DNA from: JAJEFO01 sp022819605
Lineage (GTDB): Bacteria; Pseudomonadota; Alphaproteobacteria; Rhodobacterales; Rhodobacteraceae
DNA: 64,000 nt
Assembly: GCA_965221545.1 (NCBI GenBank)
Contig: OZ244901.1
Location: 3,968,001-4,032,000 of the forward strand
Direction of reading: 5' to 3'
The translations under genes were made by a program, and so were the position numbers. Below, piece by piece: positions 36,508 to 45,049 of the stretch (positions are counted from its first letter, which is position 1; every line of letters starts with the position of its first letter). The notes under the pieces were generated by a model. It made no database searches. It worked only from the letters and a program-made list of their open reading frames with translations, and was not told where the DNA came from.

Positions 36508-38859
36508 ATGAATGGTTCCGAAGACCTGCGCCGCGAGCTCAGGGCAGCCCGGCAGCTCACCGCCGCGCTCAGCGCGGCCGTCCTGCGCACCAACGCAAGC
36601 CTCGACCTCGCTGCCGTGCTCCAGGAGGCGGTTGACGCCGCCTGTGCGCTCACCTCTGCGCGCTACGGAATCGTCACGACGATCGACGAGACCGGCGTGG
36701 CGCGCGACTTCGTCTCCTCCGGCTTCACCGAGGAGGAACACCGCCAGTTCCTCGACTGGCCGGACGGACCGAAGCTCTTCGCGCACCTGCGCGACCTCCC
36801 GGGGCCCGTCCGTCTCACCGACCTGCCTGCGCTTGTCAGCTCGCTCGGCTTCTCCCCGGACCTGATGCGTTCGAAGACCTTCCAGGGCACGCCGATGCGC
36901 CATCGCGGCGAAACCGTCGGCCATTTCTTCCTCGCCGAGAAGGAGGGCGCCCCGGCTTTCACCGACGAGGACGAAGAGGTGCTGGTGCTGTTCGCAGGCC
37001 AGGCGGCGGCCGCCATCGCCAACGCCCGAGCCCACCGCGCCGAGCAGCGGGCGCGGGCCGATCTCGAGGCGCTGGTCGAGACCTCGCCGGTCGGCGTCGT
37101 GGTGTTCGACGCCCGGACCGGCCGCCCGGTGTCATTCAACCGCGAAGCGCGGCGCATCGCCGGGAGCCTGCGCTCTGAAGGCAGTCCCGTGGAGGACCTT
37201 CTCCAGGTGCTCACCTTCCGCCGCGCCGACGGGCGCGAGGTGTCCCTGAGCGAGTTTCCCATCGCCCAGCAGCTCGGCCTGGGCGAAACGGTGCGCGCCG
37301 AGGAGATTGCGCTCTCGGTCCCGGACGGGCGCAGCGTCTCGATGCTGGTCAACGGCACGCCGATAAGCGGGGCGGACGGAGAGGTCGTCTCGGTCGTCGT
37401 CACCATGCAGGACCTTGCGCCCCTGGAAGAGATCGAGCGCCAGCGCGCGGAGTTCCTCGGGCTGGTGAGCCACGAGCTTCGCACGCCGCTCGCGGCCATC
37501 AAGGGTTCGGCGGCGGCGGTGCTCGGTGCCGCGCCCGCCCTGCCGCAAGCCGAGGTGAACCAGTTCTTCCGCATCGTCGACGCACAGGCCGACCACATGC
37601 AGGGGCTCATCGCCAACCTCCTTGACGCCGGCCGCATCGAGGCGGGCACGCTCTCCGTCGACCCGGAGCCCTCGGAGGTGGCCGCGCTCGTGGACCGCGC
37701 CCGGAACGCGTTCCTAAGCGCTGGCGGCCGGCGCGCCGTCCTGATCGACCTGCCGCCGGATCTGCCCCGGGCCATGGCCGACCGCGAGCGCATTGTGCAA
37801 GTGCTGAACAACCTGCTCTCGAACGCCGCGCGGCATTCTCCGGAATCCTCGCCCATCCGGGTGTCGGCGGCACGCGACGGCGCCCATGTCGCGGTCTCGG
37901 TCTCCGACGAGGGCCGGGGCGTGCCGCCCGGGATGCTGGACCGGCTCTTCCGCAAGCACGTCGCGCTCGCCGGGGGCGAGACCGGGGATGGAACCGCGGC
38001 GAGCGGGCTCGGGCTCGCGATCTGCAAGGGGCTGGTGGAGGCGCACGGAGGACGCATCCGCGCTGAAAGCACCGGACTCGGCCAGGGCGCGCGGTTCACC
38101 TTCACGCTCCCGGCGGCCGGGGATGGCGGCGCGCAGCCACGGCCGGACTCCGCGCGCGCGCCCGGCGAGGCGTCCGGCAGGCTGCGTGTCCTCGTCGTGG
38201 ACGACGACCCGCACACGCTTCGCTTCGTGCGCGACGCGCTCACGACGGCGGGCTATGCCGTGATCGTCGCCGCCGAGCCGGAGGGGATCGCAGACCTCGT
38301 CCGTGCCGAGCGGCCGCAGCTCGTGCTGCTCGACCTCCTGTTGCCCGGGATCGGCGGAATCGAGCTGATGGCCGAGGTCCCGGAGCTTTCCGACCTGCCG
38401 GTCATCTTCATCTCCGGCTACGGTCGCGACGAGACCATCGCGCGCGCATTCGATTCCGGCGCCGCCGACTACATCGTCAAGCCATTCTCGGCGACCGAGC
38501 TTACCGCGCGAGTCGGGGCGGCGCTTCGCGCCCGCGCCGGCACGGCGCCATTCGCGCTGGGCGGTTTCGCCATCGACTACGGGCGGCGCCGGGTGACGGT
38601 GGACGGGCGCGCGGTGGCGCTCACGCCCACCGAATACGAGATTCTCCGCATCCTCTCGGTCAACGCCGGACGGGTGGTGACGTCGGAGTCGCTGCTGCGC
38701 CAGGCGTGGTCGGGAGGGCGCGAGCCAACCGACACCGGCCGCGTCCGCGCGTTCGTGAAGCAGATCCGCGCGAAGCTCGGCGAGGATTCGGCCCGCCCCG
38801 CACTGATCCTCACCGAGCGCGGCGTCGGCTACCGCATGGCGGGGCCGGGAGAGGCGTGA
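36508..38859 (+). CDS. Fused sensor kinase-response regulator with OmpR-type DNA-binding output
   Basis: A 783-residue two-component system in one chain, predicted soluble. Order: GAF (residues ~25-175), PAS (~185-300), HisKA with His322 in LVSHELRTPLAAIKG, HATPase_c with N box NNLLSNAARH (~436-443) and SDEGRG, receiver with Asp609 in LVLLDLLLPG and Lys658, then an OmpR/PhoB winged helix (~685-778; LTPTEYEILRILSVNAGRVV and ERGVGYRM). The kinase part resembles KdpD and the end KdpE. Such a protein could sense, phosphorylate itself and bind DNA directly. GAGGGAG precedes the ATG. No membrane segment is seen, so a cytosolic signal is likely. Confidence 0.9.
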   Translation: MNGSEDLRRELRAARQLTAALSAAVLRTNASLDLAAVLQEAVDAACALTSARYGIVTTIDETGVARDFVSSGFTEEEHRQFLDWPDGPKLFAHLRDLPGPVRLTDLPALVSSLGFSPDLMRSKTFQGTPMRHRGETVGHFFLAEKEGAPAFTDEDEEVLVLFAGQAAAAIANARAHRAEQRARADLEALVETSPVGVVVFDARTGRPVSFNREARRIAGSLRSEGSPVEDLLQVLTFRRADGREVSLSEFPIAQQLGLGETVRAEEIALSVPDGRSVSMLVNGTPISGADGEVVSVVVTMQDLAPLEEIERQRAEFLGLVSHELRTPLAAIKGSAAAVLGAAPALPQAEVNQFFRIVDAQADHMQGLIANLLDAGRIEAGTLSVDPEPSEVAALVDRARNAFLSAGGRRAVLIDLPPDLPRAMADRERIVQVLNNLLSNAARHSPESSPIRVSAARDGAHVAVSVSDEGRGVPPGMLDRLFRKHVALAGGETGDGTAASGLGLAICKGLVEAHGGRIRAESTGLGQGARFTFTLPAAGDGGAQPRPDSARAPGEASGRLRVLVVDDDPHTLRFVRDALTTAGYAVIVAAEPEGIADLVRAERPQLVLLDLLLPGIGGIELMAEVPELSDLPVIFISGYGRDETIARAFDSGAADYIVKPFSATELTARVGAALRARAGTAPFALGGFAIDYGRRRVTVDGRAVALTPTEYEILRILSVNAGRVVTSESLLRQAWSGGREPTDTGRVRAFVKQIRAKLGEDSARPALILTERGVGYRMAGPGEA

Positions 38860-38956
38860 CGCGGCGGCCGGACTCCGTGGTCGGCGCCGGGACGGCCAGG
38901 ACGCGCGGCAGCCCGGACCGCGCCGCTTCCGGAGCTGCCGGTCCGGTCACATCGCA

Positions 38957-39922
38957 TTACGGATCGCCGGACCGATCGGCCGGGGCGACGAACGCCGCGG
39001 CGATCGATCCCTCGCTCCCGTCACTCTCCGCGAATTCCACCGAACTGAACCCCGTGACGAGACGGGGCTCGCCGTCGCCGTTCAGGATGCTTGAGAGTTG
39101 GCCGCCCCAGAAGCCCTCGTTGGAGACTTGCACCCGCTCGGGGTGCGTCACCGTGATGCTGTCCGTCTCGAAGGTGACCTCCGGGCTGATCGTCGCGGCG
39201 CCCAGGTGCAGCTCGTAGTCTGCGATCAGTGAACGGTCGTCCCGCACCTCGTTTCCGAGAATGAATCCGAAATGCGCACGCCTGGTGGAGAGATCACCAA
39301 CGCATCCGATGCAGCCGCTCAGCGTGCGGCTGGCGAAATCCGCGCTGAGCGTGATCGTTCCCCGAAACTCGTCGACCACGGCGGCGTCCCAGTCGCCTTC
39401 CGGGACGTAGGCGTAGACCCCTCCGGCGTCGCCTGAATAGCTCGCCTTCCCGGCCTGCGGCAATGTCGGCGGATGCGCGGGATCGATCTCGGGCCCGTCG
39501 ACGATCCCGTACTGCTCGCTGTCCGCGAAACTCAGATCGGGAAGGTGCTGCCCGGGGAACTGTATCCACCACCCGGCCATCAGGTAGTCGGCCGGATTGG
39601 CCGGGTCCCAGCTCACCAGCGCGTGCGCGAAGGTCGTCCCGGTCTCCGCGTCCTTCAGGAAGGTCCAGTCCCGCGCCTCATGGCCAGGGATCGGCGTCTC
39701 GCCCGACCGCGTCCCGATGGCATCGTCCGCCGTGTTGACCGATGCCTCGCTGCCGTCCTGCAGCGTCAGGAACACCCGCAGGTGCGGACCCGCGAATTCG
39801 CTGTTCCTCTCGAACCGGATCCCGTCTTCGGCATCCTGCGCCCCCCTCTCGCAGGCGGTCAGGGAAAGCGCCAGCAGCGCGAGCATCAGGGGGACCGTTG
39901 CCTCAACCCGGCCGTTCATCAT
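38957..39922 (-). CDS. Lipoprotein with TbpB-like barrel, not porin-linked
   Basis: A 321-residue lipoprotein with lipobox LTAC. The body shows the surface-lipoprotein barrel pattern: YLMAGWWIQFPGQ, GKASYSGDAGGVYAYVPEG, FRGTITLSADFASRTLSGC, then IGCVGD giving a close Cys pair, and near the end GFWGGQLSSI and GSIAAAFVAP. The GWW motif and the GGVYAY strand parallel the YGxWL and GGFSERT segments of the porin-linked lipoproteins. GGAGG lies 8 bases before the chosen ATG. It converges on the fused kinase gene. It may be another Slam client; nothing shows its ligand. Confidence 0.68.
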   Translation of the reverse strand: MMNGRVEATVPLMLALLALSLTACERGAQDAEDGIRFERNSEFAGPHLRVFLTLQDGSEASVNTADDAIGTRSGETPIPGHEARDWTFLKDAETGTTFAHALVSWDPANPADYLMAGWWIQFPGQHLPDLSFADSEQYGIVDGPEIDPAHPPTLPQAGKASYSGDAGGVYAYVPEGDWDAAVVDEFRGTITLSADFASRTLSGCIGCVGDLSTRRAHFGFILGNEVRDDRSLIADYELHLGAATISPEVTFETDSITVTHPERVQVSNEGFWGGQLSSILNGDGEPRLVTGFSSVEFAESDGSEGSIAAAFVAPADRSGDP

Positions 39923-40054
39923 CGCTCTAACCTCCACCGTGCCGGTTGCTGTCCGGCTTCCCCTGACGTGCGGAACGTCGCGCGTCTCGTGCCCATCAGG
40001 GTTGCCCGGCCCGCCGTCCCTTCGATTGCCATTGCGGCAGATTTCGGTACGACT

Positions 40055-41960
40055 GGGCGGAACTTCGTGCCAATGCCGGATGCTACACGTTCTTTCGTGC
40101 GATGTGTGTGCGTAGTTGGGAATCGTCCGTTCTTTTTTCGTGTCTTTCGGCGCTTTCCGTGCAATCCACGCCCCTTAGCGCCCGAATCGGCCGTCAGCAT
40201 CGACTTGATTCGGCCCCGTCCGGAAGGGAGGAGACCGGCGATGAATGGTCCCGAGTACCTGCGCCGAAAGTGGTGGAGGTCGCCGCGTCACCCGAAGGTC
40301 TTGACGACGAAGCTGTCCGGAACTGACCCAGCGCGCAGGCCAAACCAGACAGCCAGCACGTGCAACCTGGCTGGCATGCGATCGGCAAGAATTACTAGGC
40401 ACCTGGCGACCGGCACCGTGAAAGGCTGCCGAGCGCCAATTCTGAGGCCAAGACAGCGAAGAGGTCCGGATCCGAGGTGGCGCGGTTCAGTGCCGCTGCC
40501 GGTTCTGCGCATTGCTCAAGGAGCGACTGGAATGCCGGCACGCGCCGACAGAGATGCATTTCGACACGGCACCGCCGCGATGCCATCTGGCGCACGATGT
40601 TTCCAGTTTTCTGAAACTTGATTGCCATCACGTCATTCACGTCCTCAAACCAAAGGAGATTTTGCCATGCCTTCCAATCGTGTTCCCCGCCTGACAAGGC
40701 GTGCCGTCGATGCCATTAAGGCGAACGGCAAAGACGCCGTATATTGGGAAGGCCAACTGACCGGCTTCGGACTTCGGGTGCGCAAGTCCGGGCGCAAGCG
40801 GTACATCGTGCAAACTCGAGTCAATGGCAGGCTGCGCTGGTTCACGATCGGCCCGCACGGACCGATAACTCCAGACGAAGCCAGGGCGAAGGCACTGGAG
40901 ATCCTCGCAGACGCGAAGAGGGGCGTGGACGCACGCATCTCCGAGCCGCAACGCGATACCGGGACGAAGGTGGCCGACGTGTGCAGGCGGTTTCTCAAAG
41001 AATACGTGGCGAACCACTGCAAGCCAAGGACGCAGGCGGAATACGGGCGGCTGGTGACCCTGTTCATTGCTCCCGCGATCGGGGAAATGGAGATTCTGGA
41101 CGTGCAGCGCAAGGATGTCGCCGCGCTGCACCACGATCTTCGCGCCCATCCCTTCCAAGCCAACCGGACGCTCAGCGTGCTCTCGAAGATGTTCTCTCTC
41201 GCCGAGGTCTGGGGCTTGCGGCCGGACGGTTCCAACCCGTGCCGGCACGTCAGCCACTACAAGGAGCAAAGGCGTGAGCGCTTTCTTTCGGAAGAAGAGA
41301 CGGTGCGGCTTGGTGAGGTGCTGCGAGAGTTCGAGGATAAAATGCCGTCGGCGGTCGCGGCGTTCCGATTGCTGCTGCTCACGGGCTGCCGAATGTCGGA
41401 GATCCGCGACCTCAGGTGGGAGTGCGTGAAGGCGGACTGCATTGAATTGCCGGACGCCAAGACCGGCGGGCGCGCCGTTCCATTGGGTCCTGAGGCCCGT
41501 GCGGTGCTTGATGCCATTCCGCGCGAGGAGGGCAATCCCTGGGTCATCAGGGGACGTCGGCGCGGCACCCATCTCGCCGACCTGCAGCGCCCATGGCAGC
41601 GTATCCGCGAGCGAGCCGGGTTGGACGACGTGCGCATTCACGATCTGCGCCACAGCTTCGCATCCCGGGCACTGGCGCTCGGCGAGAGCCTGACCATGAT
41701 CGGAAGGTTGCTTGGCCACACCCAGGTGCAAACGACAGCACGCTATGCCCATCTCGCGCGTGACTCGATCCAAAGCGCGGCGTCAAGGATCACGGACAGC
41801 ATCGGCGGTGACCTGCTGGAGGAACGCCATGACATGTCTGGCAAAGACCCTGATGAGAGCAGGCGAGCAATGACAGAGTAGAGACTTCATCGGGCATTTC
41901 GCGGTTTCGGCCCAGGCGACCGTTGCAACCATTGACAAGGGTACAGATTCGAGAGCGGCC
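40055..41960 (+). repeat. Integrase-bearing dispersed repeat, copy 2
   Basis: Inverted copy of 6837-8745. Similarity runs from ACTTCGTGCCAATGCCGGA (near 40064) through a stub of the fused-kinase start at 40241 (MNGPEYLRR), the integrase upstream region, the integrase itself and a tail ending in GATTCGAGAGCGGCC at 41960. Boundaries are by eye. Confidence 0.75.
40667..41881 (+). CDS. Tyrosine integrase with DUF4102-type arm-binding domain (copy 2)
   Basis: A 404-residue integrase nearly identical to the one at 6916, with scattered changes (for example VYWEGQLTGFGL against VYWDGKLTGFGL). Catalytic motifs TGCRMSEIR, HDLRHSFASRAL and LGHTQVQTTARYAHL are complete. AAAGGAG sits before the ATG at 40667. 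A 60-codon frame just upstream (40512-40694, MLKERLECR...) is open in both copies, but I cannot say it is a gene. Next to it lies the mobile-element block of 42-49 kb. Confidence 0.9.
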   Translation: MPSNRVPRLTRRAVDAIKANGKDAVYWEGQLTGFGLRVRKSGRKRYIVQTRVNGRLRWFTIGPHGPITPDEARAKALEILADAKRGVDARISEPQRDTGTKVADVCRRFLKEYVANHCKPRTQAEYGRLVTLFIAPAIGEMEILDVQRKDVAALHHDLRAHPFQANRTLSVLSKMFSLAEVWGLRPDGSNPCRHVSHYKEQRRERFLSEEETVRLGEVLREFEDKMPSAVAAFRLLLLTGCRMSEIRDLRWECVKADCIELPDAKTGGRAVPLGPEARAVLDAIPREEGNPWVIRGRRRGTHLADLQRPWQRIRERAGLDDVRIHDLRHSFASRALALGESLTMIGRLLGHTQVQTTARYAHLARDSIQSAASRITDSIGGDLLEERHDMSGKDPDESRRAMTE

Positions 41961-42304
41961 TAACCGCAATACTGTTGCCTTAAGCACAATTTGAGACGAT
42001 TTCGGGCATCCAGCGGTGTTCCTGGCGCGACACCGGGCCGCGCTTGCGAAGGGGGAAGCCGCTCATCTTCTAAAATGTTGCGCGCAACATTTCAGAAGTA
42101 GAACTGAGCCGCGTTCCGCGGCGGAAGGGTGTCCACCCCGGCTGTTGTTCCCTTGTGGACGGCTTGGTCGCGACTTGACGGTTTTCGTCGGCGCTTCGGC
42201 CGTGTCCGTCTCTCCCTGCTATCCTGGCAACCGGTTTCGGATGCACCGCCGCGCATCGCTGCAGGTGTTCTCCGTGACCGTTGACACATCATGGGAGAAG
42301 ACAC
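41961..42304. other. Intergenic region with a long palindrome
   Basis: Between the integrase repeat and the next recombinase. The palindrome at 42067-42098 is its only clear feature. Confidence 0.5.
42067..42098. repeat. 32-bp near-perfect palindrome
   Basis: The inner 20 bases AAATGTTGCGCGCAACATTT are perfectly self-complementary; CTTCT and AGAAG extend the arms with one mismatch. Its ATGTTG/CAACAT core recurs in the 22-bp palindrome at 47167-47188 and in single form near 46366, 46622, 46675 and 46692. Confidence 0.85.
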
Positions 42305-43055
42305 ATGACACGTTTGCGCAAACGCATGATCGACGACATGACCGTTCGCGGCCTGGCGGAGAACACGATACGCTTGTATCTTTACTCCGTCTCCGGGCTT
42401 GCGCACCACTACAACCGCAGTCCCGAGGAGATCTCCGCGCAGGAAGTTCAGGCCTACCTGCTTCACCTGCATGAAGAGCGCGGGCTGACCTGGCAGAGCT
42501 GCAACTGCGCTCGGCAGGGAATCCGCTTCCTGTACCGCATCACGCTCGGTCGGCCCGACCCGCATTTCTACGTGCACGGCGCCAAGACGCCGTCGGTTCT
42601 GCCGGAGATCCTCAACCATGACGAACTGGTCCGGCTGTTTACGGTCACCCGGAACGTCAAGCACCTCGCCGTGCTGATGACGGCCTACGCCGCGGGACTC
42701 CGGGCCAGCGAGATCTGCCACCTGCAGGTCACGGACATCGATTCCGGACGGATGTGCCTGCGCGTCGACCAGGGCAAGGGCAACAAGGACCGCTACGTCC
42801 CGCTCTCCCAGCGGCTTCTTGTGCAGCTGCGCGACTACTGGCGCCACCAACGCCCGGCATCCTGGCTGTTCCCCAGCCGGTACGGCGACCGGCCGATGTC
42901 CCGCCACGGCGCAGGACACATCTTTCATCGAGCGAAGGAGAAGGCGGGGATCACCAAGTCCGGCGGCATCCATACCTTGAGGCACTGCTATGCCACCGGG
43001 CTCCTGGAGGCCGGGGTCGAGCTTCCGGTCATTCAGCGCCGTCTCGGACACAGGC
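42305..43055 (+). pseudogene. Tyrosine recombinase of the IS91-associated type, 3'-truncated
   Basis: MTRLRKRMIDDMTVRGLAEN, TIRLYLYSVSGLAHHYNRSP, YAAGLRASEICHLQVTDID and KSGGIHTLRHCYATGLLEAG give the N-terminal SAM-like domain and most of the catalytic domain, with Arg, Lys region, HTLRH and RLGH. Similarity stops straight after RRLGHRP at about 43055, so the Tyr nucleophile is missing and the frame runs on into sequence antisense to an IS21 gene. GGGAGAAG precedes the ATG. This type is often found with IS91-like elements, but no IS91 transposase is here. Confidence 0.8.
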
Positions 43056-43056
43056 C

Positions 43057-43452
43057 GATCCGGCCGGGCGTGTGCGTCTGTCGGAAGATCACCTCCCGGT
43101 CCGGGCCGTGGCGGGCCCGCCAGTCGCGGATCCGCCGCTCGAGGGTGCGCCGGATGCCCGGATCCAGCTCGGGATGGCGCCGCATCAGTTCCTCGAACAC
43201 GCCGACCGCGCGAATGTCCGGATCGCCTTCCAGCATCGGCACGACCTCTTCGTCGAAGATCCCGGCAAGCGGGTCGGGACGCCGCCGCCCCCGCGGAGCC
43301 TTCTTCTGTGAGGGAAGCGTCGGGTCCTGCTGGATCCGGTAGCCGCTGCGGGCGCTGAAGCCGGCCTTCGCGGCCGCCGCTTCCGTCGAGTGTGATTTCC
43401 TGTGTTTCATGAAAGACCTCATCTGGTTGTCCGTTACATGGTGACCGGGCAC
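43057..43452 (-). pseudogene. IS21-family transposase (IstA) N-terminal fragment
   Basis: HHVTDNQMRSFMKHRKSHST, AAAAKAGFSARSGYRIQQDP, DPLAGIFDEEVVPMLEGDPD and ELDPGIRRTLERRIRDWRAR match the HTH-bearing N-terminus of IstA, up to HTPGRI, just before the first catalytic Asp region. There it is cut at 43057 and abuts the recombinase fragment tail-to-tail. The GTG at 43452 is a plausible start. No IstB gene is present. Confidence 0.75.
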
Positions 43453-43639
43453 CTTGCGCTCCTCTGCTCGAGAATGATCGCAAGGCCATTACCCGGCCAG
43501 CCGCAGACACCAAAGGAGGCCCGGGAGGGGGACAAAGAGCGTCGTTCCGGCTGCCGCCAGCTCCAGTCGGGCTACGCCCTCCTTGCGCTGGCGGCAGCCG
43601 GAAACGCCCCCTCAACGAGACTGCCATCCAGATTGACGC

Positions 43640-44103
43640 GCTAGAAGCAGCGCGAGTTCGACCCTTCCCCTTGGCGTTCGCCGGTCGGGGACATCGCGCA
43701 GCGCCTTCATCTCCGCCTTGCTGAGCCAGCCTACGGGTCGGGGCGCCGCCTTCTTCACGGTGATCGCGCGGATGCCGGCGCTCCACTCCAGGAGAGCGGG
43801 GTCGCGGCTGGCGACGAAACGGGCAAAGGCGCGGATCGCCGACAGGCGCAGGTTGCGGGTCTGCGCGGAGCAGCCGCGCTCGTCCTCGAGATGGGCGAGG
43901 AACTCCAGCACGCGCCGGGACGAGAGATCGTCCAGCGCGAGGCGATCCGCCGGCTTGCGGACCTTGGCGCTGACGAAAGGGATCAGCAGGACGAAGGTGT
44001 CGCGGTAGCTGAGCTGGGTGTTGCGGGCGAGATTGCGTTCCGTGACGACGTATTCGGCCAGGAAGCGGCGAAGCCAGGGGCCGAGCGTGCGGGGTTCATT
44101 CAT
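43640..44103 (-). pseudogene. Third recombinase of a recombinase-in-trio element, truncated
   Basis: The N-terminal half of a tyrosine recombinase: TLGPWLRRFLAEYVVTERNL, SYRDTFVLLIPFVSAKVRKP and the SAM-like domain to GWLSKAEMKALRDVPDRRTP. It breaks off in LALLLARQSG, just before the first catalytic Arg. AAGGAG precedes the ATG at 44103, which overlaps the end of the second recombinase by 8 bases. The order and overlap match the third gene of RIT elements. Confidence 0.8.
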
Positions 44104-45049
44104 GATTGTCTCCTTCGACATGACGTTCGAAACGGACCGAGGCCTGATGAAGCAGCTCGGGCGTCAACGAGAGGTAGACCCTGGTTCCGTCGAGATTGGC
44201 GTGGCCGAGCCAGGTGGAGAGCGCCGGCAGCAGCCGCTGCACGTCGGCACCCTGCCGGTACCAGGCTTCCAGCCTGTGAATCGCCGCGGCATGACGAAGC
44301 GAGTGCAAGCACGGCGGACGCCGTCCGTCGTTCCGGTCATGCCGGATCCCGGCCGTCTCGATCACCTTGGCGAGCGCTTTCTGAGCGGTGCGCCCGGCCA
44401 AGGGCGTGCCATCACGGTTGGCGAGGACGGTCGAGGCCATGCCCTTCGGCAATGGGCGTTCCCTGCGCCTTGCGGCATGGTTCCGCAGGGCTTCCGCGAG
44501 GTGCATTCCGACGGGCACAAGGCGATGTTTGAAGAACTTGCTGTCGCGTATGGTCAGCACCGCATCGTCCAGATCGACATCTTCGAACGTCAGGCGCTGC
44601 GCTTCGCCAAAGCGAAGGCCGGCCCCGTAGAGCAGCAGGAGCAGCGCCCGCAGGGTGTCGGCGTCAAGCTGAACCGGGCGTTGCCGGCTGATGTCGATGG
44701 CACCGAACAGGCGCTGCAGCTCGTCACGGGAGAAGACGTACGGCGGTGCCGGCTCCGGCCTTCGCGGCTCGTCATCTCGCGCGGGCAGCGGCGAGCGGGC
44801 GGCATGGCCGCGGCTGATCGCGTAGTGCCAGAACCCGGCCAGTGCACCGTACCTGTTGGCCCGGGACTTGGTCAGCGGCCCGTTGCCGGCAAGGAAGCCG
44901 AGAACGTCGGCTTCCCTGACAGCGTTGCAGTCGATGTCACCACCAACGCGCCTGCAGAAGTGATGCAACGCTTCCGCACCCGCGATGAACTTCGCGCCGT
45001 GGGCCCGTTGCCAGTCGATGTAGGCGTCAGTCGCTTCCAGGAGGGTCAT
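44096..45049 (-). CDS. Second recombinase of a recombinase-in-trio element
   Basis: A 317-residue tyrosine recombinase. The N-terminal core-binding domain is MTLLEATDAYIDWQRAHGAK to AGFWHYAISRGHAA; the catalytic domain has GAGLRFGEAQRLTFEDVDLD, HSLRHAAAIHRL, WLGHANLDGTRVYLSL with the Arg, His-x-x-Arg, His and Tyr in place. It overlaps the first recombinase by ATGA (45046-45049) and the third by 8 bases. RIT elements carry three such overlapping recombinases and probably need all of them, so truncation of the third suggests an immobile element. Confidence 0.88.
   Translation of the reverse strand: MTLLEATDAYIDWQRAHGAKFIAGAEALHHFCRRVGGDIDCNAVREADVLGFLAGNGPLTKSRANRYGALAGFWHYAISRGHAARSPLPARDDEPRRPEPAPPYVFSRDELQRLFGAIDISRQRPVQLDADTLRALLLLLYGAGLRFGEAQRLTFEDVDLDDAVLTIRDSKFFKHRLVPVGMHLAEALRNHAARRRERPLPKGMASTVLANRDGTPLAGRTAQKALAKVIETAGIRHDRNDGRRPPCLHSLRHAAAIHRLEAWYRQGADVQRLLPALSTWLGHANLDGTRVYLSLTPELLHQASVRFERHVEGDNHE

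Noticed and set aside
36663..38243. 526-codon minus-strand frame inside the fused kinase
   Set aside because: Shadow of the kinase gene, Ser/Arg/Thr-rich, no start signal.
40512..40694. 60-codon frame (MLKERLECR...) kept in both integrase repeats
   Set aside because: It overlaps the integrase start and could stay open simply because the two copies are recent duplicates; no ribosome-binding site or family was seen.
42092..43786. 564-codon open frame on the minus strand
   Set aside because: It runs antisense through the recombinase and in another frame through the IS21 fragment; the peptide matches nothing.
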